The notes under the pieces are model-generated. The model ran no database searches. It was not told where the DNA came from and worked only from the letters and a program-made list of their open reading frames with translations. A stretch of 64,000 bases of DNA from Sinosporangium siamense. GTDB taxonomy: Bacteria > Actinomycetota > Actinomycetes > Streptosporangiales > Streptosporangiaceae. A program made the position numbers and the translations under genes. Below are positions 17,250-25,372 of this stretch, piece after piece. Numbering within the stretch: the stretch's first letter is position 1; each line of letters starts with the position of its first letter. Where the stretch lies: contig NZ_BOOW01000052.1 in the NCBI RefSeq assembly GCF_016863435.1, forward strand, positions 1-64,000, in the 5' to 3' direction.

Positions 17250-17471
17250 GTCTGCTCCACAGGTCCTCGGCTCCGGCTGCGAAGAGCTCGCCTTATGCCG
17301 GTGCCGAGAGCAGACCACCCGGCGGGAAGGCCGGGCAAGGAGTGCGGTTCGCCTAGCGGAATGCACAGATTTCCGGCCTTGGTTCCGGTGAGCGGTCCTC
17401 AGCGGAAGACCGCACGGCACCGCCGTTCCTACATTCGACGGCGAACCCCCATCGCCTGAGGAGGCCCGCCC
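17250..17471. promoter_or_regulatory. Divergent promoter region of the Rieske and reductase genes
   Basis: 222 nt between the Rieske start and the reductase start. Both transcription units must start here, and it is the likely target of a local regulator (the IclR or LuxR protein). I could not identify convincing promoter hexamers or an operator palindrome. Confidence 0.45.
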
Positions 17472-17652
17472 GTGGTGACCGTGACCGAGGCCGCATCCCA
17501 GGCCGTGCCCGAGACCGCATCCGAGACCAGGTCCGAGACCGAGGCCGCATCCCAGGCCATGCCCGAGACCGTGACCGAGACCAGGTCCGAGACCGTGACC
17601 GAATCCCAGGCCGTGCCCGAGACCGCACCCGGGACCGGGTCCAAGAGCAGGT
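17472..17652 (+). repeat. Hexanucleotide-based tandem repeat coding the N-terminus of the reductase
   Basis: Repeats built from GAGACC/GAGGCC-type hexamers give Glu-Thr, Ser-Glu-Thr and Ala-Ser-Gln-Ala peptides (for example ETASETRSETEAASQA). Larger units such as GAGACCAGGTCCGAGACCG recur. The frame is open through the block in both directions. Confidence 0.85.
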
Positions 17653-18641
17653 CCGTGGCCGGGTCCAAGACCGTCCAGGCCGATGTCTTGATCGTCGGCG
17701 CCGGGCCGGCAGGCCTGTACGGCGCCTACTACGCCGGATTCCGCGGCCTCACCACCGTCGTCGTCGACGCCCTGCCCCAGGCCGGCGGCCAGGTGACGGC
17801 GCTGTATCCGGAAAAGGAGATCCGTGACGTCGCCGCCATCCCCGCGATCAGGGGCCGCGACTTCATCGCCGACCTCATGCGCCAGGCGTCGGTCTACGCA
17901 CCGACATATCTCCTCGGCAGGCAGGCGGTCGCACTTGAGCACCGCGACGGCGAACCCGTCGTGACGCTCGACGACGGAACGATCGTCCACGCCCGCGCCG
18001 CCGTACTCACCTCCGGCATCGGCACGCCGACGCCGCGCCCTCTGGAGTGCGGCGAGGAGTGGCTGGGCAGGGGTCTGTCGTATTTCGTGATGGATCCCGC
18101 GGTGCACACCGGCCGGGACGTGGTCGTGGTGGGCGGCGGCGACAGCGCCCTGGACTGGGCGGACACACTCGAACCGATCGCGCGGTCGATCACCCTGGTG
18201 CACCGCAGGTCCGCCTTCCGCGGGCACGCGGCGACGCTCCAGCGTGTGCGAGCCGGGCGGACCAGGATTTGCACCGACACCCAGGTAATCGCCCTTGAAG
18301 GGGACGCCGGCCGCCTCCAGAAGGTGACCCTCCGCTCGAAATCAGGCGAGGAGACGGTCGTCGCGGCCGACCAGGTGATCGCCGCGCTCGGCTTCATCAG
18401 CGAACTCGGCCCGCTGCGGGACTGGGGCCTCGAACTCCGGGGCAGGTCCGTCGCCGTCGATCGGTCGATGCGCACAAATCTGCCCCGTGTGTACGCCGCG
18501 GGCGACCTCGCCGACTACGACGGCAAGGTGAGGTTGATGTCGGTCGGCTTCGGCGAGGTCGCGACCGCCGTGAACCACGTGGCGGTCGATCTCGACCCCG
18601 ATCTTCCCCTCTTCCCCGGCCATTCCACCGACAGCCCCTGA
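17472..18641 (+). CDS. Thioredoxin-reductase-like ferredoxin:NAD(P)+ reductase
   Basis: 389 residues from a GTG with GAGGAGG upstream. The core begins near residue 72 with ADVLIVGAGPAGLYGAYYA. It has AGGQVTALYPEKEI typical of ferredoxin-NADP reductases of the TrxR-like class (no redox CxxC), a second binding site VVVVGGGDSALDWAD near 215 and the FAD motif VYAAGDLADYDGK near 340. It likely reduces the ferredoxin encoded 11 nt downstream and thereby the Rieske oxygenase. Residues 1-70 are a low-complexity Ser/Glu/Thr/Ala tail built from tandem DNA repeats, unusual for the family. Confidence 0.88.
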   Translation: MVTVTEAASQAVPETASETRSETEAASQAMPETVTETRSETVTESQAVPETAPGTGSKSRSVAGSKTVQADVLIVGAGPAGLYGAYYAGFRGLTTVVVDALPQAGGQVTALYPEKEIRDVAAIPAIRGRDFIADLMRQASVYAPTYLLGRQAVALEHRDGEPVVTLDDGTIVHARAAVLTSGIGTPTPRPLECGEEWLGRGLSYFVMDPAVHTGRDVVVVGGGDSALDWADTLEPIARSITLVHRRSAFRGHAATLQRVRAGRTRICTDTQVIALEGDAGRLQKVTLRSKSGEETVVAADQVIAALGFISELGPLRDWGLELRGRSVAVDRSMRTNLPRVYAAGDLADYDGKVRLMSVGFGEVATAVNHVAVDLDPDLPLFPGHSTDSP

Positions 18642-18652
18642 AGGGACCTTCC

Positions 18653-18997
18653 ATGACTTATGTGATCGGCGCCGACTGCATCGACGTCCTCGACCGCGCC
18701 TGTGTCGAGGTGTGCCCCGTCGACTGCATCTATGTGGGCGAGCGGAAAAGCTACATCAACGCCAACGAGTGCATCGACTGCGGCGCATGTGAGGTCGAAT
18801 GCCCCGTCTCCGCGATCGCCGTGGATCGCGTCGCCCGCAAGGACACCATGTGGAGCGCCTTCCTCGCGGACTCCGACGCCTTCTTCCGTGAGTCACTGCC
18901 GGGCCGCGACGAGCCCCTCGGCGACCCGGGCGGCGCACGCAAGATCGGCGAGGTGGGAGCCGATACCCCTCTGGTCGCCGGCCATCCGGCCCTCTGA
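18653..18997 (+). CDS. 7Fe/8Fe-type ferredoxin with long C-terminus
   Basis: 114 residues. Cysteines are in CIDVLDRACVEVCPVDC (first cluster) and CIDCGACEVECPVSAI (second, classical [4Fe-4S]). The first motif lacks the standard CxxCxxC spacing and fits the [3Fe-4S] site of FdxA-like seven-iron ferredoxins. The C-terminal 50 residues are polar, as in other FdxA-like proteins. It lies 11 nt after the reductase gene in the same transcript, so it is the probable electron carrier to the divergent Rieske oxygenase. It converges on the LuxR gene with only 12 nt between. Confidence 0.92.
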   Translation: MTYVIGADCIDVLDRACVEVCPVDCIYVGERKSYINANECIDCGACEVECPVSAIAVDRVARKDTMWSAFLADSDAFFRESLPGRDEPLGDPGGARKIGEVGADTPLVAGHPAL

Positions 18998-19009
18998 CCA
19001 CGGGGTCTT

Positions 19010-20035
19010 TCAGAACAGCAGCCGGTCGAGGAGTTCAGCGCGGGTGTGTACGCCGAGTTTGGCGTAGATCGACTTGAAATGGTGTTTGACCGTGTGCTGA
19101 CTGATGAACAGCTCGGCGGCGATCTCGCCGTCGCGGCGACCGGTGAGCGCGCGGGTGGCGATCTCGATCTCGCGGGGGGTGAGCAGCGCCAGGCGGGCCG
19201 GGGCGATCGTGCGTGCCGCGTCGTCACGCACGACGATCACCGACACGATCACGTCCGTCTGGCTCGGCAGCCGTTGTGAGGTGACCGTGAGCTGGGCTCC
19301 CGCGGCGCCGGTCCAGGTGGCGACCACCCCGCCCTCGTCGCAGTCCAGCAGCCGCTCGACCTCCCGCCGGGCCTCCCCGAGCCGGTCGAACAGGGCTGCG
19401 GCGGGCGCGTTGAGGTGACGCCGCGCCTGCCCCAGATCGGTCAGCACCACCGGCGTGCCGCACCGGTCCAGCGCCTCGGCCAGCCGGCTGCGCTCACGCT
19501 CGACCGCGGCGCGTTCACGCACGGCGGGTACGGCGATGCCCAGCACCGTGGCCGCCATATGGGCCGCGGCGCGGTCCTCCTCGGTGAACTCGGGCTGCCC
19601 ATCTCGCCTGGCCAGGTTCAACGTGCCGACCACCTCGGCGCCGACGACGATGGGGGCGCACAACACCCGGGCCATGGCATGCGGGGCGAACAGGTCGTGG
19701 ACGACCGGGAGCTTCAGCCACTCCTCCCGCGACATCAGCGAGTCGCTGTCGCAGACCCTGCGGTCGCGCAGGGCGTGCTGGACGACGGGATCGCGGTCCC
19801 TGCCGTACCGCTCGTAGCTGCGCATGTAGTAGTTGCCCAGGCCGCGCACCTCAGCGGCGGCGGGGCGGCCGGTCGTATGGTCGTGCACATAGACACCGGC
19901 GGCGAAGGACTCGAGCCGGCTCGGCGCTTCGTCGAGGAAGCGGTTCAGCAGGCGTTCGACGGAGGATGAGGTGACCAGTTCGGCGACGAGCGTGGGCGGC
20001 AGCGACCGGACCGGATCGATGAGGGGGTTCCCCAT
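19010..20035 (-). CDS. LuxR-type regulator with GAF-like sensor domain
   Basis: About 341 residues from ATG 20035, preferred because TGGAG lies 8 nt upstream; a GTG at 20047 is also in frame. The N-terminal half (residues 20-190) looks GAF-like, with YYMRSYERYGRDRDPVVQH and a VVGTLNLARRDGQPEF segment typical of these sensors. Residues 275-340 form a LuxR HTH: LLTPREIEIATRALTG, GEIAAELFISQHTVKHHFKS, IYAKLGVHTRAEL. It sits at the end of the flavin-monooxygenase operon and probably controls the catabolic genes; ligand unknown. Confidence 0.88.
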   Translation of the reverse strand: MGNPLIDPVRSLPPTLVAELVTSSSVERLLNRFLDEAPSRLESFAAGVYVHDHTTGRPAAAEVRGLGNYYMRSYERYGRDRDPVVQHALRDRRVCDSDSLMSREEWLKLPVVHDLFAPHAMARVLCAPIVVGAEVVGTLNLARRDGQPEFTEEDRAAAHMAATVLGIAVPAVRERAAVERERSRLAEALDRCGTPVVLTDLGQARRHLNAPAAALFDRLGEARREVERLLDCDEGGVVATWTGAAGAQLTVTSQRLPSQTDVIVSVIVVRDDAARTIAPARLALLTPREIEIATRALTGRRDGEIAAELFISQHTVKHHFKSIYAKLGVHTRAELLDRLLF

Positions 20036-20137
20036 GACGTGCTCCACTCTGGATGCGCTCGACCGGGCTGTGCCGTACCGAGGCGTCTGCCCAGACTAGC
20101 TCCGCCTTCACCATCCAGGAAGAAGGCGCAGAACGCC

Positions 20138-20170
20138 AAGCGCCGGGTCCGCTCAGCGGACCCGGCGCTT
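20138..20170 (-). terminator. Strong hairpin after the flavin reductase gene
   Basis: A perfect 15-bp inverted repeat, AAGCGCCGGGTCCGC, with a TCA loop, begins 8 nt past the flavin reductase stop. It lacks a clear U-tract but is the obvious terminator or mRNA 3'-end barrier separating that operon from the LuxR gene. Confidence 0.8.
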
Positions 20171-20178
20171 GATCAAGC

Positions 20179-20688
20179 TCATCCCGCCAGACGACCGCGG
20201 AGGAAGAGCAGCGGCTCGCGGGTCGGGTCGGACTCCAGCGACACCACCCGCCCGATGAGCATCCAGTGGGAGTTGTTGCGCAATGTCCCGGCGAGCTGGC
20301 ATTCGAACCGGGCCGCGGTTCCGGTCAGCAGTGGAGCTCCGACCGCACCGGGCACGTGGTCCACGCATCCGAATTTATCCGGATCCTTCGTGGCGAACAG
20401 CCGGGCCGTGGACGCCTGATCGGCGGCGAGCACGTTCACGGCGAACACCCCGGATTGTTCGATCGCCGTCCACGTGCGCGACGTGGCCGCCAGGCAGACC
20501 AGCACCTGGGGCGGCTCCAGGGTGAGCGAGGTGAAGGCGTTGACGGTGATGCCGTACGGTGCCCCGTCGAGGACCGTGGTGACGACCACGACCCCGGTGG
20601 GGAACTGCGCGCACGCCTGCCGGAAGGCGTCGGGATCGGGCATCGGCGTCGGCTCCAGAGACGACACGCGCGTGGTGGTCCTGGTCAT
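20179..20688 (-). CDS. Flavin reductase domain protein (HpaC/HsaB-like)
   Basis: About 169 residues from ATG 20688, overlapping the stop of the monooxygenase gene (ATGA). The FMN-binding flavin-reductase-like domain reads FRQACAQFPTGVVVVTTVLD, PYGITVNAFTSLTLEPPQVLV and FAVNVLAADQ, with a late GTAARFECQLAG. It would supply reduced flavin to the acyl-CoA-dehydrogenase-fold monooxygenase encoded immediately before it. The overlapping start shows tight coupling of the two components. Confidence 0.92.
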   Translation of the reverse strand: MTRTTTRVSSLEPTPMPDPDAFRQACAQFPTGVVVVTTVLDGAPYGITVNAFTSLTLEPPQVLVCLAATSRTWTAIEQSGVFAVNVLAADQASTARLFATKDPDKFGCVDHVPGAVGAPLLTGTAARFECQLAGTLRNNSHWMLIGRVVSLESDPTREPLLFLRGRLAG

Positions 20689-21887
20689 CGCAGTGCCGGC
20701 GCCTGGCCCGGATCGAGCCCCATCGAGATCAGACCGGCCATCTCCGCACACGCCAGGGCGTTGGGCGGCATGATCGGGCCGGTCATGGCGTCGCGCAGCA
20801 TCAGCTCGTAACCCCGCTCGCGCATCAGCGACGAGAGCCCGCCCGCCGTCGTGCCCAGCGTGGTGATCGTGTGGATCACCGTGCCGACCATCAGCTTCGC
20901 CCGCAGGAACGCCGCACAGGTAGCGAGGCTGGGACCGCTGTTCTCGTCGGCCTCCCACGCCGCGTGGTACATCATCAGCCGGGCCGCTTCGACCTGGGCC
21001 GCGATGTGCCCCATGGCGGTGCTGATCGTCGGGTGGTAGCCCATCGGCTGGGTGTGCCCCTTCGCGACACGTGTGCCCAGGGCTCCCTGCAGCCACTCGG
21101 CCATCGCCTCGGCGACGCCCAGGTAGCAGCCGGTATATCCGCCCCAGGCGATGTGCGCCTGAGCCACGATCCAGTTGCCGAGGAAGTCGTCGAACTCACA
21201 CAGGATGAGCTCTTCAGGGACGAAGGCGCCGCTGATCTGGACCTGGTTGCTGCGGGTCGACCGCATGCCCAGCGTGTCCCAGTTGTCGGTGACCTTGATC
21301 GCGCCCTCCTGGTCGGTCGGCATCAGGAAGCCGACGACGTGGGTGGGGTCCTCCGCCCAGTCCGGGTGGGCGAACATGAAGGCGTAGTCGCTGGCCTCCC
21401 ACAGGGACGCGAACATCTTCATGCCGCTGACCTCAAGCCCGCCGGGCACCCGGCGCGCCGAGAGGCTCGGCATGTAGGTCGCCGGGAGCAGGCTCGACGC
21501 GGACGGCTCGGAGAGCGGCGCGCAGATCAGCGCGCCGTCCCGCACCACCAGATCGGCGACCCGCTTCTTGGCGTCGGCCGGCACGGCGTCGAGTGTGGCG
21601 ATGATCCTGGTCGCCACGTAATGCATGTTGAAGCCCAGCGCGGTCGAGGCGTCGCCCTTGGAGAGCGCCTCCACCGTGGCGAGCCACTGCGTGGTCCGGG
21701 CGCCGAGACCGCCGAGGTCACGCGGGAGGGCTACGCCGTACAGCCCGGCCTCGCGCAGCTTCGCGAAGTTCTCGGTGGCGATGGTGCGGTCCCGGTCGTG
21801 GCCTGCGGCGTGCGGGGCGAACTCGGCGGCGAGCCGAGCCCCGAGGTCGGCCAGTTGCCGACTGTGTTCATCGAGTTCGAAGCGCAT
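20685..21887 (-). CDS. Acyl-CoA dehydrogenase-fold flavin-dependent monooxygenase
   Basis: 400 residues with three-domain acyl-CoA dehydrogenase fold: helical N-terminus (LREAGLYGVALPRDLGGLG), beta domain (DNWDTLGMRSTRSNQVQI) and C-terminal helical bundle. Pairing with a flavin reductase gene, rather than with CoA-pathway genes, points to the HsaA/DszC-type two-component monooxygenase class that uses free reduced FMN. It could hydroxylate a phenolic ring before extradiol cleavage. A plain acyl-CoA dehydrogenase cannot be excluded from sequence alone. Confidence 0.82.
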   Translation of the reverse strand: MRFELDEHSRQLADLGARLAAEFAPHAAGHDRDRTIATENFAKLREAGLYGVALPRDLGGLGARTTQWLATVEALSKGDASTALGFNMHYVATRIIATLDAVPADAKKRVADLVVRDGALICAPLSEPSASSLLPATYMPSLSARRVPGGLEVSGMKMFASLWEASDYAFMFAHPDWAEDPTHVVGFLMPTDQEGAIKVTDNWDTLGMRSTRSNQVQISGAFVPEELILCEFDDFLGNWIVAQAHIAWGGYTGCYLGVAEAMAEWLQGALGTRVAKGHTQPMGYHPTISTAMGHIAAQVEAARLMMYHAAWEADENSGPSLATCAAFLRAKLMVGTVIHTITTLGTTAGGLSSLMRERGYELMLRDAMTGPIMPPNALACAEMAGLISMGLDPGQAPALR

Positions 21888-21905
21888 GGTGCACGTTCTT
21901 CCTGG

Positions 21906-23405
21906 TCAGGTCCACATTGGGGGACGCGTGGAGTCGAGGCTGGTGTGGACGACCTTGGTCGAGGTGTACTCGAGGAGGGTCTCGGTGGCGCCCTCGCGGC
22001 CGAAGCCGCTCGCCTTGACGCCGCCCTGCGGTTGTCCGAGGGGGGTCGCGAACCAGGTGTTGATCCAGACCATCCCGGAGTCGAGCCGGTCCGCGAGGCG
22101 GTAGGCCCGGCCGAGATCAGCGCTCCACACCCCGTTGGCCAGGCCGAACGCGACCCGGTTGACCCGCTCGGCCACCTCGTCCTCAGAGCTCCACGCCTCG
22201 ACGGTGAGCACCGGGCCGAAGAACTCCTCGCATGAGGCGCTGGTCGTGCCCTCGGGGGAGGCCAGGACGGTGGGACGGTAGTAGTTCCCACCGGCCAGCT
22301 CGTCCGGCATCAGGGGCACCCGGCCGCCGGCCCGCAGCTCGGCGCCCTCGGACAGCGCGGTCTCGACGCGTGCGGCGACCGTGTCCCGGTGCCGTGCCGT
22401 CACCAGCGGGCCGAGCTGCGTCGCCGGATCGAGGGCGTCCCCCACAGTGATCGCATCCGCGCGTACGGTGACCCGCTCCAGCAGCTCGTCGTAGAGGTCA
22501 CGGTGCACCATGAGGCGTGAGGAGGCGAAGCACACCTCGCCGTTGGCCGCGAAGATGCCGGTGAGCACGTCCTCGGTCACGGTGTCGAGGTCGGCGTCCG
22601 GGCACACCACCATGGCACCCTTGCCACCGAGCTCCATGAGGCTCGGGACCAGCCGGTCCGAGACGTCGCCGAGGATGCGGCGCCCGGTCTCGGTGCCCCC
22701 GGTAAAGCTCACCTTGGCCACCCCGGGGTGCGTCACCAGCGCGCGCCCGACGTCGTGGCCGAATCCGGTGACGACGTTGACGACGCCGGGCGGGAAAAGG
22801 CCCTGCACCAGACGGATGAACTCGACCGTGCTGACCGAGGCCAGCTCGGAAGGCTTCACCACGACGGTGTTGCCCGCCGCCAGCGCGGGCGCCAGCTTGT
22901 GCGCGACCGAGATCAGCGGCGAGTTCCACGGGACGATCGCGGCGACGACGCCGACCGGACGCGGGGTGGTGAAGACGTGGGCACCGGGGCCGCAGGGCAC
23001 GGTCCTGCCGTGCAGGTCCCGGACGATACCGGAGAAGAAGCGGAAGATCTCCGCGGCCGTCGGCACATCGATCAGTCCGCCCTCGCGGATGGCTCTGCCG
23101 TTCTCGGTGGCGAGGAGAGCGGGCCACCGGCCCGCGTCCTGCGTCAGCCGGTCGGCCACGGCCCACAGCAGGGCCTGCCTGGTGTCGAGCGAGGTCTGCC
23201 GCCAGGTCTCGAACGCGGCCTGGGCCGCCGCGACCGCGCGGTCCACATCTCCGGTCGTGCCCTCCGCGACCTGTGCCCAGACCCGTCCGGTGCTGGGGTC
23301 GACCGCGGGGAAGGTGCGGTCGGCCTCAACCTCCCGGCCGCCGATCAGCAGCGGTTGCGGCGCGCTTAACGTGAGCCGCTCGGGCGCGGCTTGTGTCGCC
23401 GTCAT
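21906..23405 (-). CDS. NAD(P)+-dependent aldehyde dehydrogenase
   Basis: 499 residues from ATG 23405; the open frame upstream belongs to overlap with the next gene. ALDH motifs: VVAAIVPWNSPLISVAHKL, KPSELASVSTVEFIRL, SFTGGTETGRRI, the Glu in MELGGKGAMVV near residue 260 and the catalytic Cys in NGEVCFASSRLM near 295. The C-terminus has the usual GGVKASGFGREGA. It probably oxidises an aldehyde or semialdehyde intermediate of the same pathway. The upstream NTF2-like gene ends 1 nt before this start. Confidence 0.93.
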   Translation of the reverse strand: MTATQAAPERLTLSAPQPLLIGGREVEADRTFPAVDPSTGRVWAQVAEGTTGDVDRAVAAAQAAFETWRQTSLDTRQALLWAVADRLTQDAGRWPALLATENGRAIREGGLIDVPTAAEIFRFFSGIVRDLHGRTVPCGPGAHVFTTPRPVGVVAAIVPWNSPLISVAHKLAPALAAGNTVVVKPSELASVSTVEFIRLVQGLFPPGVVNVVTGFGHDVGRALVTHPGVAKVSFTGGTETGRRILGDVSDRLVPSLMELGGKGAMVVCPDADLDTVTEDVLTGIFAANGEVCFASSRLMVHRDLYDELLERVTVRADAITVGDALDPATQLGPLVTARHRDTVAARVETALSEGAELRAGGRVPLMPDELAGGNYYRPTVLASPEGTTSASCEEFFGPVLTVEAWSSEDEVAERVNRVAFGLANGVWSADLGRAYRLADRLDSGMVWINTWFATPLGQPQGGVKASGFGREGATETLLEYTSTKVVHTSLDSTRPPMWT

Positions 23406-23406
23406 G

Positions 23407-23799
23407 TCAGAAGCCGATGTGCTGGGAGTGGAAGGGGTTGTCGATGCGGATGCGCCAGGTGCCGTCGGCCTGGCGGCAGAAGACGTTGCTGTCGACGGCC
23501 CCCATCTCGATCGGCTGCCCGTCCGGGCCCGTCCCGGCCAGGTGCCACTTGAGCGCGACCAGCACGACGTCACCCGCCTCGACCCGGTGCAGCTCCTCGA
23601 TCGTCAGGTGGGGTTTGGTGTCGATGAACTGCTGGATCGCCTCCCGCAGCGCGGGAATCCCGCGCACGGGCTCGGTGCCCGGCGCGGTCTGGAAGACGGT
23701 GTTCTCATCCCAGCAGGACATCGCCAGGTCGAGGTCGCCGGCGTTCATCGCCTCGACGAACAACTCGTTGAGCTCGGTGACACTGTTGCGCGAACCCAT
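23407..23799 (-). CDS. SnoaL/NTF2-like protein
   Basis: About 130 residues from ATG 23799, chosen for GAGGAG 6 nt upstream. It has the cone-shaped NTF2/SnoaL pattern: ELNELFVEAMNAGDLDLAMS, WDENTVFQT, GIPALREAIQQFI, and C-terminal strands WHLAGTGPDGQPIEMGAVDS and RIRIDNPFHS. Such proteins are isomerases, cyclases, dehydratases or pure ligand-binders. It is the first gene of the leftward operon with the aldehyde dehydrogenase and the two-component monooxygenase, and may process a pathway intermediate. Confidence 0.82.
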   Translation of the reverse strand: MGSRNSVTELNELFVEAMNAGDLDLAMSCWDENTVFQTAPGTEPVRGIPALREAIQQFIDTKPHLTIEELHRVEAGDVVLVALKWHLAGTGPDGQPIEMGAVDSNVFCRQADGTWRIRIDNPFHSQHIGF

Positions 23800-24049
23800 G
23801 GGTTGCTCCTCACAGTGGAAGGGCTGAAGGTCCCCCCAACGTAGGTTTGACCTGCTGAGAGCCACATCCCACCGGCACGGGGTTCACCCCGCATCCCCTG
23901 GACGGGGGATGTCCGGCTGGGCGACATCCACCCAGGTCACACGCGTATGGTGAGCCCCACTTCCCCTATACGGTGAAATTTCTGGAAACGCTTCGCGGCC
24001 CTCGATCCAAGTAGAGGCGTAAGGGCGGACGGCGAAGGGAGCGGCGCGG

Positions 24050-24595
24050 ATGCGCCTCAACGAAGACCCCTCGGCATTGGAGGCCTTCTATCGCCGTCAT
24101 GTCGACGCCGTCATGCGATTCGTGGTCCGGCGGGTGAGCGATCCTCACCTCGCCGCGGATCTGACCGCCGACGTCTTCCTGGCGGTCCTGGACTCCGCGC
24201 ACACCTACGCTCCCGGCCGTGGCAGCGAGGTCGCGTGGTTGTACGGCATCGCCCGCAACGTAGTCTCCGGCCACCATCGCAAGTCGGCACTGGAGGCGCG
24301 CACCACGAGTCTTATCGCGGGGCGGCGCCTGATGGACGACGACGACCTGGTCCGGATGGAAGAGCGCATCGACGCCGAACGCCAGATGCGCGACGCCCAA
24401 AAAGCGCTGGCCGGACTGCCCGAAGGGGAACGCGCCGTGCTGGAACTCGTCGCGATCGACCAGCTCTCCGTCACGGAGGCCGCCGCGGCTCTGGGGATCC
24501 GCAAGGTCACCGCACGAGTCCGGCTGCACCGCGCCAGACGCGCCCTTGAGAACGCTGCTTCGCCCACGACCGCGTATATGGGAGCGCAGACATGA
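24050..24595 (+). CDS. ECF-type RNA polymerase sigma factor
   Basis: 181 residues with region 2 (FYRRHVDAVMRFVVRRVSD, DLTADVFLAVLDS, VAWLYGIARNVVSGHHRKS) and region 4 (ALAGLPEGERAVLELVAID, LSVTEAAAALGIRKVTARV). A GGGAGCGGCGCGG stretch precedes the ATG. Its stop overlaps the start of a single-helix membrane protein (ATGA), the classical arrangement for an ECF sigma factor and its membrane regulator. Region 4 ends without extra domains. Confidence 0.93.
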   Translation: MRLNEDPSALEAFYRRHVDAVMRFVVRRVSDPHLAADLTADVFLAVLDSAHTYAPGRGSEVAWLYGIARNVVSGHHRKSALEARTTSLIAGRRLMDDDDLVRMEERIDAERQMRDAQKALAGLPEGERAVLELVAIDQLSVTEAAAALGIRKVTARVRLHRARRALENAASPTTAYMGAQT

Positions 24596-25269
24596 ACACC
24601 AACTTCGAAGAGCGTCTGATCAGCGCGGTCATGGAAGAGCACGCCAGAAGGACCGCCGCGGGACACACCGCGCACCCGGGACCGGTACGGCACAGCCGAG
24701 TGAACCGCAGACTCACGAGGTGGTCAGCCGTGGCGGCGGGGGCGGCGGCGGTCACGATGACGGTCACCTTGTTCGGCGGCGGCGCCACATCGGCCTACGC
24801 GGTGACCACGGAGCCGGACGGATCGGTGCGGGTGCAGATCAACGAGTTCCGCGACTCCGCGGAACTCGAAGCCGAGCTGGCCGACGCCGGCGTCAAGGCC
24901 GTGATCGACTACCTGCCGGCGAACCAGACCTGCCAGCAGTCCCGCGGCGAGCAGGTAGCCAAGGGCGGGCAGATGAAGATCAGCACGAACAGCGACGGGC
25001 AGGGGATCGAGTTCGAGATCCCCAAGGGCCAGATCGGGGCGGGTGAGACGCTTGTCCTGGCGATCTCGGTCGACCCCGAGGGAGCGGTCAAGCCCCCCGT
25101 CGCGACCATCATGAAAATCATCAAGGGGCCGGTCGCACCCTGCGAGGCGACGGCGTTGCCCCTCCCCTCCGACAAGTCCACCGGATCCACCGACGGGGGC
25201 GGACCCGGACAGGGGAACGGTCCCAGTCTCGACTACCAGACCGAGGACCAACCCGCACAGCGGGACTAA
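24592..25269 (+). CDS. Membrane protein coupled to the ECF sigma factor, putative anti-sigma partner
   Basis: 225 residues. A cytoplasmic N-terminus (1-42) includes the helix FEERLISAVMEEHARRTAA. One membrane helix spans about residues 43-68 (WSAVAAGAAAVTMTVTLFGG), and an extracytoplasmic domain of about 150 residues has cysteines at QTCQQS and APCEA. The tail is Gly/Asp-rich. No zinc HxxxCxxC anti-sigma motif is present, so assignment as anti-sigma factor rests on the overlap with the sigma gene and the topology. It may instead be another type of membrane regulator. Confidence 0.65.
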   Translation: MNTNFEERLISAVMEEHARRTAAGHTAHPGPVRHSRVNRRLTRWSAVAAGAAAVTMTVTLFGGGATSAYAVTTEPDGSVRVQINEFRDSAELEAELADAGVKAVIDYLPANQTCQQSRGEQVAKGGQMKISTNSDGQGIEFEIPKGQIGAGETLVLAISVDPEGAVKPPVATIMKIIKGPVAPCEATALPLPSDKSTGSTDGGGPGQGNGPSLDYQTEDQPAQRD

Positions 25270-25372
25270 CGGGGGACGGCGGCTCGCCACGCTCGCGAGG
25301 CTGCCCCGGCATATCAACAATCCGGCCGGAGTGAGCTCTGGCATGCCCGGATTAACCACTCTGGGGAGAGAA

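Noticed and set aside
16050-18227. 725-codon version of the Rieske gene
   Set aside because: The extra 5' part is antisense to the reductase gene and its repeat, and crosses the divergent promoter; ATG 17249 gives a normal Rieske length.
22510-23844. 444-codon plus-strand frame opposite the aldehyde dehydrogenase
   Set aside because: Antisense shadow; the minus strand has a complete ALDH with catalytic Cys and Glu.
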